From an uncultured Microbacterium sp. (GTDB lineage Bacteria; Actinomycetota; Actinomycetes; Actinomycetales; Microbacteriaceae), in assembly GCF_937927635.1 (NCBI RefSeq), contig NZ_CALBRW010000018.1, positions 248,001-312,000 of the forward strand: a DNA stretch of 64,000 nt, read 5' to 3'. The translations under genes were made by a program, and so were the position numbers. Positions 59,217 through 64,000 of this stretch are shown here, in pieces. The first letter of the stretch is position 1. Every line of letters starts with the position of its first letter. Under the pieces are notes generated by a model, which did not search any database, had not been told where the DNA came from, and worked only from the letters and a program-made list of their open reading frames with translations.

Positions 59217-60278
59217 TCAGCTGCTGCGATCAGCGAGAGTCTCGGCGAACCTGGTGAGCGACTCGCGCACGGTGCCGCGCGGCAGCGGCGACAGTGCGGC
59301 GACGGCATCCGCCGTCCAGGTGCGGGCCAGCTCCATCGTGCGCGCGGTGGCGTCGTGGACGCGCAGCTCGGCGAGCGGCCCGTCGAGGATGGCGGGGTCG
59401 GCCCCCTCCGCGATGCGCGCGACGCCCTCGTCGATGCGGTTCGCCAGGTCGATGTCAGCGGGTGCGGTGCCGGTCTTCAGAAGCAGCGAGGGCATGGTGG
59501 GTACGCCCGCGCGCAGGTCGGTGCCCGGCACCTTGCCGGTCTCCGCGGCATCCGCCGAGAGATCGATCACGTCATCCAGCAGCTGGAACGCGACGCCGAC
59601 CTTCTCGCCGTACACGCGCATCGGCTCCTCGAACTCGGTCGGGGCGTGGGAGAAGATCACCCCGCCCTGCGTGGCTGCCGCGATGAGCGAACCGGTCTTG
59701 TCGGCCAGCACCTGGATGTAGAAGTCGATGGGGTCGTCGCCCGGCTGCGCGCCGACGGTCTCGTGCATCTGCCCCAGCACCAGCCGTTCGAACGTACCGG
59801 CCTGCAGGCGCATGGCCCGCTCGCCGTAGCGCGACATGATCTGGCTGGCGCGCGAGAACAGGATGTCTCCGGTGAGGATGGCGACGTTGTTGCCCCACAC
59901 GCCGTGGGCGGCGGGAACCCCGCGGCGGGTGTCGGCGCCGTCCATGACGTCGTCGTGGTACAGCGAGCCGAGGTGCGTGAGCTCGAGCGCCTTGGCGATG
60001 TCGATCACCGCGGCGCTGTTGCCGTCGCCCAGCTGGGCGGTCAGCAGCGCGAGCACGGGGCGGATGCGCTTGCCGCCGGCCTCGTACAGGTAGCGGGCCG
60101 CGGCATCCGCAACGGGGTCGGCGAACTTCAGCTCCTCCGCGAGACCGGCCTCGACAAGATCCAGGCCGTCCTCGATGCGGGCAGCGATGCGCCGGGCAGC
60201 GGGGCTGAGGAAGACGCGGTCGCTGAAGCCGAGTCGGCTCGCCAGTCGCGTGCCCGGGGTCGCGGGGCTTGAAGTCAC
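59217..60278 (-). CDS. polyprenyl diphosphate synthase (quinone side chain)
   Basis: 353 residues. First Asp-rich motif DDVMDGADTRRG, second LLDDVIDL, GGKRIRPVLALLTAQL before them. Residues ahead of the first motif favour a long-chain (C35-C50) product. It makes the isoprenoid tail of menaquinone from FPP or GGPP and IPP. GTG start with -10 TAGGCT seven bases upstream. Nearness to menF and menG supports a menaquinone role. Confidence 0.92.
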   Translation of the reverse strand: MTSSPATPGTRLASRLGFSDRVFLSPAARRIAARIEDGLDLVEAGLAEELKFADPVADAAARYLYEAGGKRIRPVLALLTAQLGDGNSAAVIDIAKALELTHLGSLYHDDVMDGADTRRGVPAAHGVWGNNVAILTGDILFSRASQIMSRYGERAMRLQAGTFERLVLGQMHETVGAQPGDDPIDFYIQVLADKTGSLIAAATQGGVIFSHAPTEFEEPMRVYGEKVGVAFQLLDDVIDLSADAAETGKVPGTDLRAGVPTMPSLLLKTGTAPADIDLANRIDEGVARIAEGADPAILDGPLAELRVHDATARTMELARTWTADAVAALSPLPRGTVRESLTRFAETLADRSS

Positions 60279-60329
60279 GCCTTCCAGCCTACCTGCGATC
60301 CCCCGGCCCTCCTTCCGATCCCGACGGGT

Positions 60330-61388
60330 TCAGCCCTCACAGGCGGCGGTGCGACCGGCCATTCCGATCGTTCCTGCCACGAGAGTGCGCACTGCCCCGG
60401 CGAAGAAGTCGGTGCTGATGTTCTCCGGTACGTCCTGCGGCGTGTGGTAGTACGGCGTGCGGAAGTTCGCACCGTCGGTCGCGAACGCCGCGGGCACTCG
60501 CTTCAGGTGGAACGCTGCGTGATCGGAGCGGGAGATGAAGGTCTCCGTCTCGGGCACCGTCGCGACCTGGGCCTTCGCGCCGCCGGCCCACTCCGTGTTC
60601 GCGTGGTCGAAGATCTGCACCAGCTGCTCCGCGTCGGGGTAGCCGAGCACGTTGAGGAAGTCGCCGACCTGGCCGTCGGCATTCGGCTCGGTGGTGGCGT
60701 AGCCGAGCATCTCGGCGCTCACCATGCCGAACACGTCCCTGTGCTGCTGCTCGATCAGCTCGGTCGCCAGCGCCGCTGCGCCGGCGTAGGGACTCCCCTC
60801 CTCCTCGAACGGGACGGCGGCGACCACCACGGTCGCCGGCAGCTGCGCATCGGCGAGGATGCGCGCCGTCTCCAGCACGCCTGCCACACCGGACGCGTCG
60901 TCGTCAGCCCCGGGTGACCCGGGGACGGTGTCGTAGTGCGCGGTCAGCACGAACACGCGGTCAGCGCACTGCTGCCCGTGGATCTCCGCCCACACCGTCG
61001 GCAGGGTGATGTCGCGCAGGGTCACATCGATCGTCTTCGGCGCGAGTCCGGCATCCTGCAGCTGCGTCTTGACGTACTCGGCCGCGGCGATCGTCTGGTC
61101 CCTGTTCTGGGCCGGGTCGCGCGGGGTCTTCCCCAGGGTTCGCACGTCGGTCATGATCCGATCCCCGTCGACACGGGCGACGAGCGCCGCCGGGTCACCG
61201 GTCACCGAGTCGAGAGATGCGTCGACCTGTGGGATGGTCGGCGTCGCCTCCGATGGCGAGAGGCTCGTGGTGGCGCCTGGTGATGCCGTGGATCCGCAGC
61301 CAGTGAGCACGGTCGTGACGAGAATCGTCGTGGCTGCGAGTGCGACGGCCTGCCGCATCCTGGTGCGGGAGTTGACGGTGAACGGCAT
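60330..61388 (-). CDS. M28-family metallopeptidase lipoprotein
   Basis: 352 residues. Signal peptide with lipobox LTGC (Cys30). M28 zinc residues can be placed: His and Asp in TAHYDTVPGSPGADDDASG, Glu-Glu in FEEEGSPYAGA, and the last His in YYHTPQDVPENI. It should be an aminopeptidase on the outer face of the membrane, as in Streptomyces griseus aminopeptidase relatives. An in-frame ATG ten codons in is also possible. A palindrome lies in its promoter. Confidence 0.9.
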   Translation of the reverse strand: MPFTVNSRTRMRQAVALAATTILVTTVLTGCGSTASPGATTSLSPSEATPTIPQVDASLDSVTGDPAALVARVDGDRIMTDVRTLGKTPRDPAQNRDQTIAAAEYVKTQLQDAGLAPKTIDVTLRDITLPTVWAEIHGQQCADRVFVLTAHYDTVPGSPGADDDASGVAGVLETARILADAQLPATVVVAAVPFEEEGSPYAGAAALATELIEQQHRDVFGMVSAEMLGYATTEPNADGQVGDFLNVLGYPDAEQLVQIFDHANTEWAGGAKAQVATVPETETFISRSDHAAFHLKRVPAAFATDGANFRTPYYHTPQDVPENISTDFFAGAVRTLVAGTIGMAGRTAACEG

Positions 61389-61403
61389 TCGGGCTCCTCA
61401 GAA

Positions 61404-61422
61404 CTGTTTCGGATCCGAACTA
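61404..61422. promoter_or_regulatory. palindrome in the M28 peptidase promoter, candidate MarR site
   Basis: TTCGGATCCGAA (61408-61419) is a perfect 12-bp palindrome flanked by GT and CT, between the marR stop and the peptidase start. On the minus strand CAGAAT precedes it as a possible -10, so a bound dimer would sit at the start of transcription. Confidence 0.5.
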
Positions 61423-61441
61423 TTCTGTCGCGCCCCTCCGC

Positions 61442-61882
61442 TCACCGCAATGGGCGGGCCCTCTCGGTCAGCGAGGTGATCAACCGCGCGAGAACGGCCC
61501 GCAGCTCCGGAACGTCCAGCTCACCGGAGACGGATCGCCAGACGAGCTCGACGCGGCGGTGCGCGTCGCCGTGCGCCCGGCGCCCCTGTTCGGTGATCTG
61601 CAGATCCGCCGATCTTCCGTCCGCCCCGCGTCGCCGCGAGATCAGCCCGTCCGTCTCGAGCCCGGCCAGATGCGCGGTGAGCGTGGAGGGCTTCGCCCCG
61701 ATGCGCGCCGCGACCTCGCTGGGCGTCGTCGTGCCGAGAGTCGCCACCAGGCTCAGCACCGCGTAGCCGGTGGGCGTCAGCCCTGTGCCGGTCAGGGCGT
61801 CGCGCAGCATGGCTCCGACGGCCTCGTTGGCGCGGAGCACGTCGAACAGCACGCCGAGCTCGGGAGCGGGTTCCGACGACAT
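61442..61882 (-). CDS. MarR-family transcriptional regulator
   Basis: 146 residues. Winged helix TPTGYAVLSLVATLGTTTPS, VAARIGAKPSTLTAHLAGLE and the wing ISRRRGADGRSADLQITEQG. Dimer helices at both ends. Such proteins respond to phenolic or other small ligands. ATG 61882 lies four bases after the menF stop; ATG 61900 would overlap menF by 14 bases. Candidate target: the peptidase downstream. Confidence 0.88.
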   Translation of the reverse strand: MSSEPAPELGVLFDVLRANEAVGAMLRDALTGTGLTPTGYAVLSLVATLGTTTPSEVAARIGAKPSTLTAHLAGLETDGLISRRRGADGRSADLQITEQGRRAHGDAHRRVELVWRSVSGELDVPELRAVLARLITSLTERARPLR

Positions 61883-61886
61883 CGGC

Positions 61887-63152
61887 TCAGGCCAGCGCAT
61901 CCACGAGCGGGCGGAACTTCACGCGGGTCTCCAGCAGCTCCGCCTCGGGATCGCTGCCGGCGACGATGCCGGCCCCGGCGTAGGCCGTGACCTGCCGCGC
62001 ACGGGAGGCGTCGCTCGGAGCGTCGGCGAACTGCGCGCAGCGCAGTGCGATGGCCCACTCGCCGTCGCCGGATGCGTCGATCCAGCCGACCGGTCCGGCG
62101 TAGCGTCCGCGGTCGAAGGGCTCCAGGCGCCGGATCGCCGCGATGGCGGCATCCGTCGGCGTCCCCGCGACAGCCGCAGTGGGATGCATGGCACCGACCA
62201 GATCGAGCGCGGAGTCGCCGTCGGCCAGGTCGCCGCGCACATCGGTGGCCAGGTGGAACAGGTTGGGCAGCTCCAGCACGAACGGACCATCGACCTCGAG
62301 CGCACGGGTGTGCGGGCGGAGAGTCGCCAGCACGCTCTGCACGGCGAAGCCGTGCTCGTCGAGGTCCTTCGCGCTTGCGGCGAGGGCAGCGGATGCCGTG
62401 GCGTCGGCCACCGGGTCGGCCCCGCGCGCCGTGGTGCCTGCCAGCACCCGCGCGGTGACGGTGCGGGCGTGCGTGGTCACGAGAGTCTCCGGGCTCGCCC
62501 CCACCAGGCCGTCCACGGCGAAGGTCCAGGTGTCGGGGTAGTCGGTCGACAGCGCGCCCACCAGCCGGCGCAGGTCGGCGTCGCTGGGCACGGTGCCGGT
62601 GAGGTCGCGGGCCAGCACGACCTTCTCGTACGCGCCGGCGGTGATCTCGCCGAGAGCTGCGCGGACGGCATCCTGATACCCCTGCGGCGTCTGCGCGCCG
62701 GGGCCGACGCGGCCCGCCCAGTGCGGGGCGAGGGCTGCGGGCTCGGAGACGGGGGCGAAGTCCGCGTCGTCGAGAGTGCGGATGCGGGTGATCCAGCTGC
62801 GCCCGTCACGACGGCCGATCACGGCCTGCGGCACCACGAGGACGCTGTCGGCCTTCGAGTCCTCGTCGAAGGTGAGCGCACCGAAGGCCACGAGTCCGGT
62901 GCCGGGAAGTGCTACGGGGTCGTCGATCTCGGCATCCTGCGCCAGCTCGCGCCAGGCGTCGGCCATGCGCTGCTCCCGGGTGCGGTCCTGACCGCCGCGG
63001 ATGCGGATGGATGCCGCGATGCCGTCGCCCGCGGCCACGATCCCGTCGCCGCGGCGAAGCCACGCCAGCGGGTTCGCCGCGGAGGTGTGCGCCAGCAGAT
63101 CGTCGACGGGTGGGATCTCGCGGGTCTGCGCGACCAGGCGGATGCTGCTCAC
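61887..63152 (-). CDS. menF: isochorismate synthase
   Basis: 421 residues, chorismate-utilising fold. YEKVVLARDL, VGASPETLV, ARVLAGTTARG and the C-terminal AGAGIVAGSDPEAELLETRVKF are the family motifs; LHPTAAVAG-type segment reads MHPTAAVAGTP. It converts chorismate to isochorismate, the entry to menaquinone. An EntC-like siderophore role is less likely because menG and the polyprenyl synthase are close. GTG start with -10 TAGGCT six bases upstream (GGAGG also lies there). Confidence 0.92.
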   Translation of the reverse strand: MSSIRLVAQTREIPPVDDLLAHTSAANPLAWLRRGDGIVAAGDGIAASIRIRGGQDRTREQRMADAWRELAQDAEIDDPVALPGTGLVAFGALTFDEDSKADSVLVVPQAVIGRRDGRSWITRIRTLDDADFAPVSEPAALAPHWAGRVGPGAQTPQGYQDAVRAALGEITAGAYEKVVLARDLTGTVPSDADLRRLVGALSTDYPDTWTFAVDGLVGASPETLVTTHARTVTARVLAGTTARGADPVADATASAALAASAKDLDEHGFAVQSVLATLRPHTRALEVDGPFVLELPNLFHLATDVRGDLADGDSALDLVGAMHPTAAVAGTPTDAAIAAIRRLEPFDRGRYAGPVGWIDASGDGEWAIALRCAQFADAPSDASRARQVTAYAGAGIVAGSDPEAELLETRVKFRPLVDALA

Positions 63153-63161
63153 CCCTCCAGC

Positions 63162-63758
63162 CTAGTTGCGCGGCTTCAGGTCGAGTGCCTCGAGACGGTC
63201 CAGCCACGCATCGGCGGTCGCGTCGTCGAACGGCGGGACCTGCGCGCGCACCCTGTTCTCGAGATCGAGGGTGAGGGCTTCCAGGTGCGCCATCACGTCG
63301 GCAGGGTACCCGTAGCGGATGCTGTGCTCGGCCCACTCGTCGCGGTCATCGACGTACGTGCCGCGCTCATCGAGCCGGCGCACCACATCGAGGTCCATGT
63401 CGATGCCGGTGGCGAGGATGTGCAGACCCGTGCCGGCGTCGATGCCGGCATCCTCCCAGCGCATCTCCCAGCCCAGATCGATGTAGATCCGCATCGCCGT
63501 GGAGTGATGCCGGTGGACGGTGACGGCGTGGTCGGCGCCGTGCTCGGCATCCGATCGGGGGATCAGCGTGACGTCGGCGGAGTCCGCGATGAATTCGCGA
63601 CCGGGGCGGGAGCTTCGCCAGCCGGCGGGCTGGCCGAGCCAGTCGCCCCACCGGTCCGACCCCAGGTACACCTCCTGGTTGGCCCAGTGCGGCGAACCGT
63701 CCCATTTGCGCCACTGGAAGATCATCGACGTGCCGGGCTCCGGACGATTCGCACTCAC
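63162..63758 (-). CDS. DUF402-domain protein
   Basis: 198 residues. The DUF402/FomD-like core is clear: IYIDLGWEMRWE, GIDMDLDVVRRLDERGTYVD DRDEWAEH-type acidic metal ligands and YGYPADVMAHLEAL. Relatives hydrolyse nucleoside diphosphates or cytidylyl esters with a divalent metal. Starts with GTG and -10 TAGACT six bases upstream. Its stop lies nine bases before the menF start. Exact substrate unknown. Confidence 0.85.
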   Translation of the reverse strand: MSANRPEPGTSMIFQWRKWDGSPHWANQEVYLGSDRWGDWLGQPAGWRSSRPGREFIADSADVTLIPRSDAEHGADHAVTVHRHHSTAMRIYIDLGWEMRWEDAGIDAGTGLHILATGIDMDLDVVRRLDERGTYVDDRDEWAEHSIRYGYPADVMAHLEALTLDLENRVRAQVPPFDDATADAWLDRLEALDLKPRN

Positions 63759-63813
63759 CCGCCGAGTCTACGGCGGGCGCTGTGCCCTGAGCATCCGCCA
63801 GTCGCCCTGGAGA

Positions 63814-63892
63814 ACAGATGTCGGTTCAGATCACGGATGTCGGCGCGGATGCCTGATTCCTGCCGACATCCGTGATTCCTGCCGACATCCGT
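63814..63892. repeat. 19-bp-period mirrored repeat
   Basis: ACAGATGTCGG (63814) and ACGGATGTCGG (63833) start 19 bp apart; then GATTCCTGCCGACATCCGT occurs twice in tandem (63855-63873, 63874-63892). The first pair is the inverse of the second pair's core. The block lies between the divergent DUF402 and menG promoters. Confidence 0.85.
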
Positions 63893-63930
63893 CTCAGGCA
63901 GCGCAGCATCCGCCCGCCTAGGATCGAAGC

Positions 63931-64000
63931 ATGGAGCCGAATCGCGCCGACCTCGGCAAGGACCCCTCGCACGTCAGCGGCATGTTCGATCAGGTGGCCG
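63931..64000 (+). CDS. menG: demethylmenaquinone methyltransferase, N-terminal fragment
   Basis: The last 70 bases start MEPNRADLGKDPSHVSGMFD, the opening of actinobacterial MenG/UbiE proteins (ADL.K.P..V..MFD.VA). It methylates demethylmenaquinone with SAM as the last step of menaquinone synthesis. TAGGAT six bases before the ATG marks a leaderless promoter. The rest lies beyond the window. Confidence 0.85.
   Translation, partial: MEPNRADLGKDPSHVSGMFDQVA

Noticed and set aside
63814..63892. Short tandem repeats before menG as a CRISPR fragment
   Set aside because: Tandem units abut without spacers and are paired with inverted units.

Overview
The window is a high-GC chromosomal segment of an actinobacterium. 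Gene order, leaderless promoters, EF-Tu and ribosomal protein sequences and the metabolic gene set point to the family Microbacteriaceae, most likely a Microbacterium-like organism; this assignment is inferred from memory of the families, not from a search. I saw no rRNA, tRNA, CRISPR array, phage or insertion sequence. The middle 22 kb is the main translation gene block of the chromosome.

Layout. 1-8 kb: the end of a PucR-type regulator, then the glyoxylate shunt (ramB divergent from aceB-aceA), an RraA/aldolase-like gene, a small unknown gene and an aspartate-type aminotransferase. 8-11.3 kb (minus strand): a VOC-fold protein, murB with a paired MaoC-type dehydratase, and a TauE/SafE exporter. 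11.3-17.5 kb: a tripartite tricarboxylate transporter (tctC-tctB-tctA), transcribed away from an unusual one-piece regulator that joins a CitA-like membrane sensor directly to a CitB-like DNA-binding domain, followed by an acyl-CoA synthetase. 17.6-39.6 kb (minus strand, read from high to low coordinates): the str operon (rpsL, rpsG, fusA, tuf), a small MT0933-like gene, the S10 and spc operons (rpsJ to secY-adk-map), a DsbA-like gene, and the alpha operon (infA, rpmJ, rpsM, rpsK, rpoA, rplQ). rpsN is missing from its usual place between rplE and rpsH.

39.8-48.4 kb holds membrane proteins of unknown role: a 1314-residue multi-spanning protein co-oriented with an XRE regulator and a DUF2975 protein, several small or acidic membrane proteins, and a PadR/HAAS pair flanked by two near-identical 129-bp repeats. 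48.4-54.8 kb is a maltodextrin-type uptake operon (malE, malF, malG, GH13 enzyme; no ATPase gene) with LacI-type operators, next to a YajQ-family gene. 54.9-57.7 kb has a GntR regulator, a frameshifted XRE-type gene and an alpha/beta hydrolase. 57.8-64 kb carries fprA-like ferredoxin reductase and quinone genes: a polyprenyl diphosphate synthase, isochorismate synthase (menF) and the start of menG, with a MarR regulator, an M28 peptidase and a DUF402 protein between them.

Functional links: glyoxylate shunt genes with their regulator; a carboxylate import, sensing and CoA-activation module; a translation and secretion block; an alpha-glucan import and hydrolysis operon; and menaquinone side-chain and head-group synthesis. 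Promoters of the form TANNNT-N6/7-(A/G)TG, which would give leaderless transcripts, occur in front of at least fifteen genes.
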